A program made the position numbers and the translations under genes. A stretch of DNA of 64,000 nt from Pseudomonas helvetica. Lineage in GTDB: Bacteria > Pseudomonadota > Gammaproteobacteria > Pseudomonadales > Pseudomonadaceae. The notes under the pieces were generated by a model. The model was given only the letters and a program-made list of their open reading frames with translations. It had not been told where the DNA came from and searched no databases. The DNA lies in NCBI RefSeq assembly GCF_039908645.1, contig NZ_CP150917.1, positions 6,211,001 through 6,275,000 on the forward strand, written 5' to 3'. Positions 44,891-54,475 of this stretch are shown one piece after another. Numbering within the stretch: position 1 is the first letter of the stretch; each line of letters starts with the position of its first letter.

Positions 44891-45396
44891 CCGAAATCGC
44901 CACCCGCGATCGCCTGCAACCGTCCCTGCTGGATCGGTTGACCGACGACGACCCGAGCAATCTCAAGGAAAGCGCCGACAAGCGCGTGCTGTCCCTGAGC
45001 CAACTGAAAGCTTCGGTGCTGCGTGATCTGGCGTGGCTGCTCAACACCACTTCATTGCTCGGCGCCGATGCGACGTTGCACACCCCGGCCGGTACTTCGG
45101 TGATCAATTTCGGGTTGCCAGCCCTGGCCGGCAACAGTGCGTCGAACGTCGATATCGCGGCGCTTGAAGCGCTGATCCACCAGGCCATCGCCACGTTCGA
45201 GCCGCGGATTCTGCGCCATACCCTGCGCGTGCGGGCCCGGGCGTCCGCCGAAATGAACCACAACGCCCTGAGCTTCGAGATTGAAGGCGATCTCTGGGCG
45301 CAGCCGGTGCCGCTGCGCCTGATGCTGCAAACCGACCTGGACCTGGAATCCGGCCATGTGCGGGTGGTCAACGCCGACCAGCGGAGACGCTCATGA
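44884..45396 (+). CDS. tssE: T6SS baseplate protein TssE
   Basis: 170 residues with a gp25-like domain ([48 protein letters not shown]). GTG start overlapping the stop of the second immunity gene by seven bases, so translation is probably coupled to the inserted cassette. The usual neighbour tagJ is absent. It overlaps tssF by four bases (ATGA). Confidence 0.92.
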   Translation: MVTEIATRDRLQPSLLDRLTDDDPSNLKESADKRVLSLSQLKASVLRDLAWLLNTTSLLGADATLHTPAGTSVINFGLPALAGNSASNVDIAALEALIHQAIATFEPRILRHTLRVRARASAEMNHNALSFEIEGDLWAQPVPLRLMLQTDLDLESGHVRVVNADQRRRS

Positions 45397-47252
45397 ACCC
45401 GCGCCTGTTGGAACTGTACAACCAGGAGTTGCTCCACGTGCGCGAAAGTGCGGCGGAGTTCGCCCAGGAATACCCGAAAATCGCCAGTCGGCTGACGTTG
45501 TCCGGTATGGACTGCGCCGACCCGTATGTTGAGCGCTTGCTGGAAGGGTTCGCCTACCTGACGGCGCGAGTACAGCTCAAGCTCGATGCCGAATACCCGA
45601 CCTTCACCCACAACTTGCTGGAAATCGCTTACCCCCATTACCTGGCACCGACACCGTCGATGACCGTGGTGCAACTGCAGGCCGACCCCGATGAAGGCTC
45701 GCTGAGCAGCGGCTTCCCGCTGCCCCGCGACACGGTCCTGCGTGCCGCCCTGGGTCGCGAAACCCAAACCTGCTGCGAGTACCGCACCGCCCACGCGGTG
45801 ACGTTGTGGCCGCTGCAGGTCAGCCGGGCCGAGTACTTCGGCAACCCGTCCGCCGTGCTCGGGCGCCTGGCCGCCAGTGAACCCAAGGCCAAGGCCGGCC
45901 TGCGCCTGACCCTGCGTACCGGGGCCGAACTGCCATTCAACAGCCTGACCCTGGACAACCTGCCGCTGTACCTCAGCGGCGCCGACGAGCAGCCCTTTCG
46001 CCTCTATGAACAGCTGCTGGGCAACGCCTGCGCCGTCTTCGCACGTCAGCCCGGCGGCGATTGGGTAGAACGCCTGCCGCAGGATGCACTGCGTTCCGTG
46101 GGATTCGACGATACCGACGCCGCGCTGCCAGTGGTCTCGCGAGCCTTCCAGGGCTATCGCCTGTTGCAGGAATACTTCGCCCTGCCCCACCGCTTTCTGT
46201 TTGTCGACTTCACCCAGTTGAGCCGTGCGGTCAAACGCTGCGACGGCCAGGAACTGGAATTGATCGTGCTGTTCGACCGTCACGATCCGAGCCTGGAAGG
46301 CAGTGTCGGTGCCGCGCAGTTCCTGCCGTTCTGCACCCCGGCAATCAACTTGTTTCCCAAGCGCCTGGATCGCATCCATTTGTCGGAGCGGGTCCATGAA
46401 CACCATGTGATCGCCGACCGCACCCGGCCGATGGATTTCGAGATTCATTCCCTGACCACCCTCACCGGCCATGGGACCGGGTCAGAACAGCCTTTTTTGC
46501 CGTTCTATACGGTACGTGATCCGTCTCGTTACGGCCGCGATCAGGCCTGGTACACGGTGCGGCGCGAACCACGTGTGCTGTCCAGCGGCCAGCGGCGCAA
46601 CGGCCCGCGCTCGACCTACATCGGCAGCGAAACCTTCGTCAGCCTGGTGGACAGCCAGCAGGCACCCTATCGCCACGACCTGCGCCAACTGGGCGTAACG
46701 GCGTTATGCACCAACCGCGACCTGCCGCTGTTCATGAGCGTGGGCAATGGCAAGACCGACTTCACCCTGGCAGACAGCGCACCTGTAGCGGCGGTGCGGT
46801 GCGTGGCAGGCCCGAGCCGCCCACGCGCCAGCCATGCCCATGACGCCAAGGCCTGGCGGTTGATCAGCCAGCTTTCGCTGAACTACCTGTCCCTCAGCGA
46901 GCAAGGCCAGGGCGCCGCCGCCCTGCGCGAACTGCTGCGCCTGTACGGCGACAGCAACGATACGGCGCTGCAATTGCAGATCGAAGGCCTGCGCGAAGTC
47001 AGCAGCAAGGCCTGCACCCGACGCTTGCCAATGCCGGGTCCGATCGTGTTTGGCCGTGGCCTGGAGATCACCCTGGAATTCGATGAAAACGCGTTTCGCG
47101 GCACCGGGGTTTTCTTGCTCGGCGCAGTGTTCGAACGCTTCCTGGCACGCTACGTGTCGATCAACAGTTTTACCGAGACGGTGATCCGTACCACCGAACG
47201 CGGCGAGATCATGCGATGGAAAGCCAAGCCCGGACGCCGTCCGACCCTGTGA
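45393..47252 (+). CDS. tssF: T6SS baseplate protein TssF
   Basis: 619 residues, family length, beginning [20 protein letters not shown], with [40 protein letters not shown] and a C-terminal [19 protein letters not shown]. Builds the baseplate wedge with TssG and TssE. Overlaps tssE by 4 and tssG by 37 bases. Confidence 0.96.
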   Translation: MNPRLLELYNQELLHVRESAAEFAQEYPKIASRLTLSGMDCADPYVERLLEGFAYLTARVQLKLDAEYPTFTHNLLEIAYPHYLAPTPSMTVVQLQADPDEGSLSSGFPLPRDTVLRAALGRETQTCCEYRTAHAVTLWPLQVSRAEYFGNPSAVLGRLAASEPKAKAGLRLTLRTGAELPFNSLTLDNLPLYLSGADEQPFRLYEQLLGNACAVFARQPGGDWVERLPQDALRSVGFDDTDAALPVVSRAFQGYRLLQEYFALPHRFLFVDFTQLSRAVKRCDGQELELIVLFDRHDPSLEGSVGAAQFLPFCTPAINLFPKRLDRIHLSERVHEHHVIADRTRPMDFEIHSLTTLTGHGTGSEQPFLPFYTVRDPSRYGRDQAWYTVRREPRVLSSGQRRNGPRSTYIGSETFVSLVDSQQAPYRHDLRQLGVTALCTNRDLPLFMSVGNGKTDFTLADSAPVAAVRCVAGPSRPRASHAHDAKAWRLISQLSLNYLSLSEQGQGAAALRELLRLYGDSNDTALQLQIEGLREVSSKACTRRLPMPGPIVFGRGLEITLEFDENAFRGTGVFLLGAVFERFLARYVSINSFTETVIRTTERGEIMRWKAKPGRRPTL

Positions 47253-48268
47253 GTACCCTGGAGGCGATGCACCAGGAGCCCTGGGAATATGACTTCTTCC
47301 AGGCATTGCGGCGCATCGAGTGCGAATCGCCTGAGCTGCCGCGCCTGGGCCATTCGTTGCGCCTGGCCGATGATCCGCTGCGCCTTGGGCAACAAGCCGA
47401 TTGCACCTTCGCCCCGGCGACCCTGGCCTCGGTACAGCCGGGTATCGACGGCGCGCCGGCGCGGCTGGAGCAGTTCTTTTTCGGCCTCGGCGGCCCCAAC
47501 GGCCCGTTGCCGCTGCACATCACTGAGTATGTGCGCGAACGCCAGCGCAACAACGCCGACAGCACCAGCAAACGCTTCCTGGATGTGTTCCACCATCGCC
47601 TGCTGAGCCTGTTTTATCGGGCCTGGGCCGAAGCGCGGCCGACGGTCAGCCATGATCGCCCGGACGATGACTATTGGTCGGCACGCCTGGCGGCACTGAG
47701 CGGCCGGGGTATGCCGAGCCTGCTCAAACAAGGGCTGATCCCCGACACCGCGAAGCTGCATTACAGCGGTCATCTGTCGGCACAAACCCGCTACCCGGAC
47801 GGCCTGAAGGCCATTATCAGCGAATACTTCGGCCTGCCGGTAGAGATCGAGGAGTACGTCGGCCAATGGCTGGAGCTGCCGGAACGCAGCCGCGTGGGCG
47901 TCAGCGCCCATCAATTGGGCATGGATTTTTGCCTGGGTCGTTACGTCTGGGATCGCCAGCACAAATTCCGCATTCGCCTGGGGCCGCTCAAGCTCGATGA
48001 CTACATGGGCATGCTGCCCGGCAGCCAACCTTTCAATGAGCTGGTGGCCTGGGTGGCCGAATACCTGGGCCATGAACTGGACTGGGACTTGAACCTGATC
48101 CTGGAACAGCCCGAAGTACCGGCACTGCAACTCAATGGCCGCTTCCGTCTGGGGTTCAATACCTGGCTGGGCCGGCCCGAAACAGATGCCAAGGATTTAA
48201 TACTGGCCCGGCATTACGCCGAGCAAGCCAACACCTCACAGACCTCAAGGAGCCATGAGCATGGGTGA
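47216..48268 (+). CDS. tssG: T6SS baseplate protein TssG
   Basis: 350 residues: EPWEYDFFQALRRIECESPE near the N-terminus, FFFGLGGPNGPLPLHITEYV, FLDVFHHRLLSLFYRAWAEA and VSAHQLGMDFCLG. Wedge partner of TssF. It overlaps tssF by 37 and clpV by 14 bases. Confidence 0.95.
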   Translation: MESQARTPSDPVSTLEAMHQEPWEYDFFQALRRIECESPELPRLGHSLRLADDPLRLGQQADCTFAPATLASVQPGIDGAPARLEQFFFGLGGPNGPLPLHITEYVRERQRNNADSTSKRFLDVFHHRLLSLFYRAWAEARPTVSHDRPDDDYWSARLAALSGRGMPSLLKQGLIPDTAKLHYSGHLSAQTRYPDGLKAIISEYFGLPVEIEEYVGQWLELPERSRVGVSAHQLGMDFCLGRYVWDRQHKFRIRLGPLKLDDYMGMLPGSQPFNELVAWVAEYLGHELDWDLNLILEQPEVPALQLNGRFRLGFNTWLGRPETDAKDLILARHYAEQANTSQTSRSHEHG

Positions 48269-50939
48269 AATCAGTCGCGCCGCGTTGTTCGGCAAGTTAA
48301 ACAGCGTGGCCTACAAAGCCATCGAAGCCGCCACCGTGTTTTGCAAGTTGCGTGGCAACCCTTATGTGGAACTGGCCCACTGGTTTCATCAGTTGCTGCA
48401 ATTGCAGGACTCGGACCTGCACCGCATTATCCGCCAGTTCAATATCGAACCGGCACGCCTGGCCCGAGATCTGACCGAAGCCCTGGACCGTTTGCCACGG
48501 GGCTCGACATCAATCACCGACTTGTCCTCCCATGTGGAAGAAGCCGTGGAACGTGGCTGGGTCTACGGCAGCCTGATGTTCGGCGAAAGCCAGGTGCGTA
48601 CCGGTTACCTGGTGCTGGGCATCCTCAAGACCCCGAGCCTGCGCCACGGGCTGCTCGGGCTGTCGGCAGAGTTTGACAAGATCAAGGTCGAGGCCCTGAG
48701 CGAGCGGTTCGACGAATACGTCGGCGACTCGCCGGAAAATGCGCTCAGCGCCAGCGATGGTTTCAACGCAGGCAGCGTGCCCGGTGAAGCCAGCGGCGCC
48801 ATGGCCCCCAGCGCCATGGGCAAGCAGGAAGCACTCAAGCGTTTTACCGTCGACCTCACCGAGCAGGCCCGCAGCGGCAAGCTTGACCCGATTGTCGGCC
48901 GTGACGAAGAGATCCGCCAGTTGGTGGACATCCTCATGCGTCGTCGGCAGAACAACCCGATTCTGACCGGTGAAGCCGGTGTCGGTAAAACCGCGGTGGT
49001 CGAAGGCTTTGCCCTGCGCATCGTCGCCGGTGACGTGCCGCCGGCGCTCAAAGACGTGGAACTGCGCAGCCTCGATGTCGGCCTGTTGCAGGCCGGCGCG
49101 AGCATGAAAGGTGAATTCGAACAGCGCCTGCGCCAGGTCATCGAAGACGTCCAGGCGTCGCCGAAACCGATCATCCTGTTTATCGACGAAGCCCACACGC
49201 TGGTAGGTGCCGGTGGCGCCGCCGGTACCGGGGATGCGGCCAACCTGCTGAAACCGGCTCTGGCCCGGGGCACGTTGCGCACCGTGGCCGCCACGACGTG
49301 GGCCGAGTACAAGAAGCACATTGAAAAAGACCCGGCCCTGACCCGTCGTTTCCAGGTGGTGCAAGTGGCCGAGCCGTCGGAAGACAAGGCCTTGCTGATG
49401 ATGCGCGGCGTGGCCTCGACGATGGAAAAACACCATCAGGTGCAGATCCTCGACGAAGCCCTGGAAGCGTCGGTCAAGCTGTCTCACCGCTACATCCCGG
49501 CGCGTCAGTTGCCGGACAAATCCGTGAGCCTGCTGGACACCGCCTGCGCCCGGGTCGCCATCAGCCTGCATGCCGTGCCGGCCGAAGTGGACGACAGCCG
49601 TCGCCGCATCGAGGCGCTGGAAACCGAGCTGCAGATCATCGCCCGCGAGCACGCCATCGGCATCGTCATCGGCGCCCGCCAGAGCAACAGCGAAAACCTG
49701 CTGGCCGCCGAGCGCGAACGCCTCGCCGAACTGGAAAGTCGCTGGGCCGAAGAGAAAACCCTGGTAGACGAATTGCTCGCCACCCGCGCCACCCTGCGCG
49801 AGCGCGTCGGTGTGGTGGACAGCGAGGATGGCAGCGAGACCAGCCACGCCTTGCGCGAAAAACTGGTGGACCTGCAACAGCGTCTCAGCGCCCTGCAAGG
49901 CGAAACCCCGTTGATCCTGCCGACTGTGGATTACCAGGCCGTAGCCTCGGTGGTCGCCGACTGGACCGGCATTCCGGTGGGCCGCATGGCCCGTAACGAA
50001 CTGGAAACCGTGCTCAACCTCGACCAGCACTTGAAGAAACGCATCATCGGCCAGGACCACGCCTTGCAGATGATCGCCAAGCGCATCCAGACCTCCCGCG
50101 CCGGCCTCGACAACCCGAGCAAACCGATTGGCGTGTTCATGCTCGCCGGCACCTCCGGCGTGGGCAAGACCGAAACCGCCCTGGCCCTGGCCGAAGCCAT
50201 GTACGGCGGCGAGCAGAACGTCATCACCATCAACATGAGCGAATTCCAGGAAGCCCACACGGTGTCCACGCTCAAGGGCGCGCCACCGGGCTACATCGGC
50301 TATGGCGAAGGCGGCGTACTGACCGAAGCCGTGCGGCGCAAACCCTACAGCGTGGTGCTGCTGGACGAGGTGGAAAAAGCCCACCCGGACGTGCATGAGA
50401 TTTTCTTCCAGGTCTTCGACAAAGGCGTGATGGAGGACGGCGAAGGTCGCGTGATCGACTTCAAGAACACCTTGATTCTGCTGACCACCAACGCTGGCAC
50501 CGAGCTGATTGCCCGGGTCTGCAAAGACCCGCAAAACGTGCCCGAGCCCGAAGAAATCGCCAAGGCCCTGCGCCAGCCGCTGCTGGAGATTTTCCCGCCG
50601 GCCTTGCTGGGCCGCCTGGTGACCATTCCGTACTACCCGCTCAGCGACGAGATGCTCAAGGCCATTACCCGCCTGCAACTAAACCGCATCAAGAAGCGCG
50701 TGGAGAACACCCACAAAGTGGCGTTCGATTACGACGATGAGGTGATCAACCTGATCGTCTCCCGTTGCACCGAAACCGAAAGTGGTGGGCGGATGATCGA
50801 CACCATCCTGACCAACAGCCTGCTACCGGACATGAGCCGCGAGTTCCTCACCCGCATGCTCGAAGGCAAGGCGCTGGCAGGGGTGCGAATCAGCGCCCGG
50901 GACAACGAATTGCACTACGACTTCAGCGACGCCGCATAG
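48255..50939 (+). CDS. clpV: T6SS AAA+ ATPase ClpV (TssH)
   Basis: 894 residues of Clp/Hsp100 type: N-domain (about 1-160), first AAA domain with GEAGVGKT (239-246), middle coiled coil (about 415-540), second AAA domain with GTSGVGKT (about 632-640). It dissolves contracted TssBC sheath for reuse. Two ATGs (48255 and 48261) overlap the end of tssG; MGEISRAALF from 48261 is the usual family start, so the first may be two codons too long. Confidence 0.96.
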   Translation: MSMGEISRAALFGKLNSVAYKAIEAATVFCKLRGNPYVELAHWFHQLLQLQDSDLHRIIRQFNIEPARLARDLTEALDRLPRGSTSITDLSSHVEEAVERGWVYGSLMFGESQVRTGYLVLGILKTPSLRHGLLGLSAEFDKIKVEALSERFDEYVGDSPENALSASDGFNAGSVPGEASGAMAPSAMGKQEALKRFTVDLTEQARSGKLDPIVGRDEEIRQLVDILMRRRQNNPILTGEAGVGKTAVVEGFALRIVAGDVPPALKDVELRSLDVGLLQAGASMKGEFEQRLRQVIEDVQASPKPIILFIDEAHTLVGAGGAAGTGDAANLLKPALARGTLRTVAATTWAEYKKHIEKDPALTRRFQVVQVAEPSEDKALLMMRGVASTMEKHHQVQILDEALEASVKLSHRYIPARQLPDKSVSLLDTACARVAISLHAVPAEVDDSRRRIEALETELQIIAREHAIGIVIGARQSNSENLLAAERERLAELESRWAEEKTLVDELLATRATLRERVGVVDSEDGSETSHALREKLVDLQQRLSALQGETPLILPTVDYQAVASVVADWTGIPVGRMARNELETVLNLDQHLKKRIIGQDHALQMIAKRIQTSRAGLDNPSKPIGVFMLAGTSGVGKTETALALAEAMYGGEQNVITINMSEFQEAHTVSTLKGAPPGYIGYGEGGVLTEAVRRKPYSVVLLDEVEKAHPDVHEIFFQVFDKGVMEDGEGRVIDFKNTLILLTTNAGTELIARVCKDPQNVPEPEEIAKALRQPLLEIFPPALLGRLVTIPYYPLSDEMLKAITRLQLNRIKKRVENTHKVAFDYDDEVINLIVSRCTETESGGRMIDTILTNSLLPDMSREFLTRMLEGKALAGVRISARDNELHYDFSDAA

Positions 50940-50961
50940 CCCTGGAGGAATGCGCTCAGTC

Positions 50962-50985
50962 TGGGAGCTGGCAAGCCAGCTCCCA
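50962..50985. repeat. Short REP-type hairpin after clpV
   Basis: TGGGAGCTGGC and GCCAGCTCCCA form a perfect 11-base-pair stem around AA, 22 bases after the clpV stop. Same type as 6383-6402. It may end or attenuate the core operon before vgrG. Confidence 0.65.
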
Positions 50986-51047
50986 CATTTGATCCGGTTT
51001 CTGCTGAGAAAAGCGCTGCGGCGATTACAACGTTTACGGGATTACTG

Positions 51048-52988
51048 ATGCTATTCAAGCAACTCTCACGCCTGGCAAAAGTCACCAGCCCCCTGGGGCC
51101 AGAGGTGCTGTTGCTCAAAGACATGGGCGGCGGCGAAGAGCTGGGGCGGCTGTTCAACTATGAGTTGCAACTGCACTCGCTGGACAATGCCATCGACCTC
51201 AACCAGTTGCTCGGCAAACCCATGTCCCTGAGCCTGCAACTGGACGGCGGTGGTGAACGTCATTTCCATGGCATCGTTGCCCGCTGCAGCCAGAATGTCG
51301 ACCAGGGCCAGTTCGCCAGCTACCAGGTCACGCTGCGGCCTTGGCTTTGGCTGCTGACCCGCACCTCCGATTGCCGGATTTTCCAGAACCTGACCATCCC
51401 GCAGATCATCAAGCAGGTGTTTCGCGACCTCGGCTTTTCCGATTTCGAAGACGCCCTGAGCCGGCCCTATCGCGAGTGGGAATACTGCGTGCAGTATCGC
51501 GAAACCAGTTTCGATTTCGTCAGCCGCCTGATGGAGCAGGAAGGGATCTACTACTTCTTCCGCCATGAACAGGGTCGTCATGTGTTGGTGTTGGCCGATG
51601 CCTACGGCGCTCACGCCAGTGCGCCCGGCTACGCCTCGGTGCCCTACTACCCCAGGAATGAGCAGCAGCGCGAACGCGATCACATCCACGATTGGCACCT
51701 GGCCCAGGAAGTCCAGCCGGGTTCGCTGGAGCTCAACGACTATGATTTCCAGCGCCCCAGCGCGCGTATCGACGTGCGCTCGGCCATGCCCCGTCCGCAC
51801 ACCGCCGGCGACTATCCGCTGTACGACTACCCCGGCACTTATGTGCAAAGCGAAGACGGCGAACATTACGCCCGCACCCGCATCGAAGCCTTGCAGACCC
51901 TGCACGAACAGGTCGAGCTGGCCGGCAACGCCCGAGGCCTGGGCTCGGGTCATTTGTTCAGCCTCACCGGCTTCAGCCGCCAGGACCAGAACCGTGAATA
52001 CCTGATCGTCGGCACCCGCTATTACATTTCCCAGGAAAGCGGGGAAACCGGTGGTGGCGCGCCTTCGGCGCAGTTCGAAAGCAGCCTGACCTGCATCGAC
52101 GCCCAACAAAGCTACCGCCCGCTGCCCAACACCCACCGCCCAATCGTCAAAGGCCCGCAGACCGCGTTGGTGGTGGGCCCCAAAGGCGAGGAAATCTGGA
52201 CCGATCAGTTTGGTCGGGTGAAGGTGCATTTCTATTGGGACCGGCATGATCAGTCCAACGAAAACAGCTCGTGCTGGATTCGCGTGTCACAGTCCTGGGC
52301 CGGTAAAAACTGGGGCTCGATGCAGATCCCGCGGATCGGCCAGGAAGTCATCGTCAGCTTCCTCGAAGGCGACCCGGACCGGCCGATCATCACCGGACGC
52401 GTCTACAACGCCGAACAGACCGTGCCCTACGACCTGCCGGAAAACGCCACCCAGAGCGGCATGAAAAGCCGTTCGAGCAAGGGTGGCACGCCGGCGAACT
52501 TCAACGAAATCCGCATGGAAGACAAAAAAGGCGCCGAGCAGCTGTACATCCATGCCGAGCGCAATCAGGACATCGTGGTCGAGGTCGATGAAAGCCACTC
52601 GGTGGGCCACGACCGCAACAAGAGCATCGGGCATAACGAGACAGTGCGTATCGGTGAAGACCGCCTCCGGGCGGTACAGCGCAACGATGCCTTGCATGTC
52701 GGAGGAACCAAGAGCGACAGCGTCAGCACCCAATACCTCATGGAGGCGGGATCGCAAATTCGACTGGTCTGTGGCAAAAGCGTGTTGGAATTCAATGCCA
52801 GTGGCGAGATCAACATCTCGGGCACGGCGTTCAATATCTACGCCAGTGGCAATGGCAATATCGACACCGGCGGACGTTTGGACCTCAACTCCGGAGGCGC
52901 AAGCGAAGTGGACCCCAAAGGTAAAGGCATCAAGGGTGTGATTGATGCGGCGGTAAAAGCATTATTCCCGGCAAAAGCCAAACACTGA
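51048..52988 (+). CDS. vgrG: T6SS spike protein VgrG, copy 1
   Basis: 646 residues: gp27/gp44-like domains (about 10-370), gp5 OB-fold (about 380-460; GRVKVHFYWDRHDQ, WAGKNWGSMQIPRIGQEVIV), then a beta-helix tip rich in G-N-I/V repeats. The tip carries the PAAR/effector. About 530 N-terminal residues are identical or nearly so to copy 2 at 56782; the last 110 diverge from NETVRIGEDRL. Corresponds by position to vgrG1a of P. aeruginosa. Confidence 0.96.
   Translation: MLFKQLSRLAKVTSPLGPEVLLLKDMGGGEELGRLFNYELQLHSLDNAIDLNQLLGKPMSLSLQLDGGGERHFHGIVARCSQNVDQGQFASYQVTLRPWLWLLTRTSDCRIFQNLTIPQIIKQVFRDLGFSDFEDALSRPYREWEYCVQYRETSFDFVSRLMEQEGIYYFFRHEQGRHVLVLADAYGAHASAPGYASVPYYPRNEQQRERDHIHDWHLAQEVQPGSLELNDYDFQRPSARIDVRSAMPRPHTAGDYPLYDYPGTYVQSEDGEHYARTRIEALQTLHEQVELAGNARGLGSGHLFSLTGFSRQDQNREYLIVGTRYYISQESGETGGGAPSAQFESSLTCIDAQQSYRPLPNTHRPIVKGPQTALVVGPKGEEIWTDQFGRVKVHFYWDRHDQSNENSSCWIRVSQSWAGKNWGSMQIPRIGQEVIVSFLEGDPDRPIITGRVYNAEQTVPYDLPENATQSGMKSRSSKGGTPANFNEIRMEDKKGAEQLYIHAERNQDIVVEVDESHSVGHDRNKSIGHNETVRIGEDRLRAVQRNDALHVGGTKSDSVSTQYLMEAGSQIRLVCGKSVLEFNASGEINISGTAFNIYASGNGNIDTGGRLDLNSGGASEVDPKGKGIKGVIDAAVKALFPAKAKH
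51062..52648 (+). repeat. Long direct repeat, copy 1 (vgrG body)
   Basis: About 1.59 kb of vgrG copy 1 recurs at 56796-58382 in the same orientation without an indel (constant offset of 5734) and with only scattered differences (for example near 52136 and 52485). It brackets the reversed effector/immunity block. Confidence 0.9.
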
Positions 52989-52989
52989 G

Positions 52990-53300
52990 TTCACGCAAGG
53001 AGCAACGCCGGCCTCAACGCCCTTGCCTTTCGACGCTCAGATGGCCGTGCCGCGGTTCGTTCCCGGCTGGACAATCAATAGCTCGTCCAGCTCGCGCTTT
53101 CTGCAACGCGCCACAAACAGCAGTGCGGCATCCGGATCACGCCTGAACAGCTCAAAGGTTGCACGGTCGATTTCATAGTATTCCTCGTAGTCGGCCATGC
53201 CATTGCTGACCGGTATGGAGACGTAGAATCGACCGGCGTCTTGTTCGATGCCCACGGAGAACATATGTTCGCGGTGGATCAGAGCATCTTGAAACTTCAC
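52990..53300 (-). repeat. 311-base direct repeat, copy 1
   Basis: Starts one base after the vgrG stop and covers the 87-residue gene plus its 3' flank. Recurs at 54452-54762 with no indel (offset 1462) and scattered substitutions. Confidence 0.85.
53037..53300 (-). CDS. Putative immunity protein, paralogue of 54499-54762
   Basis: 87 residues, soluble, no signal peptide: GIEQDAGRFYVSIPVSNGMA, DYEEYYEIDRATFELFRRDP, RKRELDELLIVQPG. Nearly the same as the 54499-54762 product. GTG at 53300 overlaps the stop of the preceding gene (GTGA) and gives the same length as the paralogue. Here it stands after a different immunity candidate and has no toxin directly upstream, so it looks like an orphan copy. 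Confidence 0.7.
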   Translation of the reverse strand: MKFQDALIHREHMFSVGIEQDAGRFYVSIPVSNGMADYEEYYEIDRATFELFRRDPDAALLFVARCRKRELDELLIVQPGTNRGTAI

Positions 53301-53629
53301 GCGTTCGTCAGCAGGTATTGACCCGGCTGCGTCCACGCGACTCGCAAAAATTTACCGCTCAGCAGTTGCTCGTCACGAAGATATTCGAAAACTTCGGAGG
53401 GACACCATTCCTTACCCGCCGAAAAGGCCACCCCTAATGAACGTAGATCATCGAATACCTTAGCCTTCTGCTTGTCGTCCGCGACGTTCAAAACATAGAT
53501 GTCTTTCTCTGTCGCATGCAAAAACCCGATAGCGCGCAGGGGCAAGTCCAGCGCGTTATCAATGATTTGAACACGGATCAAGTCACCGTCCGCTTTTTCC
53601 ACGAATGCCTTCAGCAGATCATTAATCAC
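53297..53629 (-). CDS. Putative immunity protein for orphan toxin tip 2
   Basis: 110 residues, soluble: INDLLKAFVEKADGDLIRVQ, IYVLNVADDKQKAKVFDDLR, AGKEWCPSEVFEYLRDEQLL. No family recognised. The GTG at 53629 overlaps the end of the toxin-tip frame by eight bases and has GAGG nine bases upstream; a TTG at 53635 is an alternative. Overlap with the tip is the usual toxin-immunity arrangement. Confidence 0.6.
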   Translation of the reverse strand: MINDLLKAFVEKADGDLIRVQIIDNALDLPLRAIGFLHATEKDIYVLNVADDKQKAKVFDDLRSLGVAFSAGKEWCPSEVFEYLRDEQLLSGKFLRVAWTQPGQYLLTNA

Positions 53630-53825
53630 TGACAATTACCTCGGTTGACGTGGTAATACCGTCCGCATCCTTGGTAGGAATCGACTCGACAACCATTTCT
53701 GGAGCTCCACCCGGCAAGTGTTTGCCTGGCCCCAGGAAATATTGGTTCCCCTCCATCGGACTTCTTGGCATGCGCCCTACGACATCATCGACCTGCCTGA
53801 TCTTGAATCCATCTTTAAGCGCTCC
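53622..53825 (-). pseudogene. Orphan toxin tip 2 (C-terminal fragment without a delivery domain)
   Basis: A 67-residue open frame with no good start follows in frame directly after the stop of the 177-residue gene: GALKDGFKIRQVDDVVGRMP, then RSPMEGNQYFLGPGKHLPGG and APEMVVESIPTKD. The GN..F..GxGKxLPGGxPExV pattern resembles the end of the intact PAAR effector (GANEFWIPGGKLPTGSSEAV). I read it as the stranded 3' end of a former effector. Confidence 0.6.
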
Positions 53826-54359
53826 TCAGAGATTGGCAGGCACGAAGTCCGGTCCTCCAAGCTTGTCCCTGACGTCCAGGGCGATACGCATCAACGGTTC
53901 CCATAAACCGTTCTCGCTGTTCCAAGTGCCACCCGCCCAACGTGTATCCAGGATAAGCGCTGCCTTATTGATCTCAAGCTGCCTCTGAAGGGCTAAAGCC
54001 ACGGCCCCCATGTCGATTTCGAACAGCTCGGCATAGCGCCCCTCGGGCTTTTCGCGCTTTTGGCTAAGGCAATATCGGTAATACCAAACCCAGCCCGCTG
54101 CGGCATAGATCGCCCGATTACGATCGGGGTAGGTCGCGAGAATCTTGAGCAAAGCCGCCACGAAACGTGCGGGGAAGTTGGCGTCGCGGGTCTGCTGCCA
54201 GTAACGCAACACCAGCAAATCGAAGGCCACGACGATATTCTGCGGTTCATCGTAGTCGTTTTTGGCTTCTTGAAAGTAGAACGGCTCGCCTACAAGGAAT
54301 TTATCCAATTCGTCATTGGCCAGGGCAAGCAGCAATACATTGTCTGGATGGGTACTCAT
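53826..54359 (-). CDS. Putative immunity protein for orphan toxin tip 1
   Basis: 177 residues, soluble and helical: NVLLLALANDELDKFLVGEP, FVAALLKILATYPDRNRAIY, AAGWVWYYRYCLSQKREKPE. No signal, no family recognised. Its ATG overlaps the stop of orphan tip 1 (ATGA), the typical toxin-immunity junction. The ORF is intact. Confidence 0.6.
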   Translation of the reverse strand: MSTHPDNVLLLALANDELDKFLVGEPFYFQEAKNDYDEPQNIVVAFDLLVLRYWQQTRDANFPARFVAALLKILATYPDRNRAIYAAAGWVWYYRYCLSQKREKPEGRYAELFEIDMGAVALALQRQLEINKAALILDTRWAGGTWNSENGLWEPLMRIALDVRDKLGGPDFVPANL

Positions 54360-54475
54360 TGAATACTCACTACATCAGGGTTCGCGAGCAGAAAGTTGAT
54401 GTCGTTCTGATGTGGAATGCCCACCTTATCCAATACCGCCTCCGTGCAGGTTTCACGCAAGGAATAACGCCGGCC
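54356..54475 (-). pseudogene. Orphan toxin tip 1 (C-terminal fragment)
   Basis: A 39-residue frame between two stops reads SLRETCTEAVLDKVGIPHQN then DINFLLANPDVVSIQ and ends in ATGA overlap with the 177-residue gene. Its upper part lies in the 311-base repeat, so the homologous toxin sequence starts at the repeat edge (about 54451). It looks like the very end of a toxin left behind when the rest was replaced. Confidence 0.5.

Noticed and set aside
48510..50678. A 722-codon minus-strand open frame
   Set aside because: Antisense shadow of clpV with no recognisable domain.
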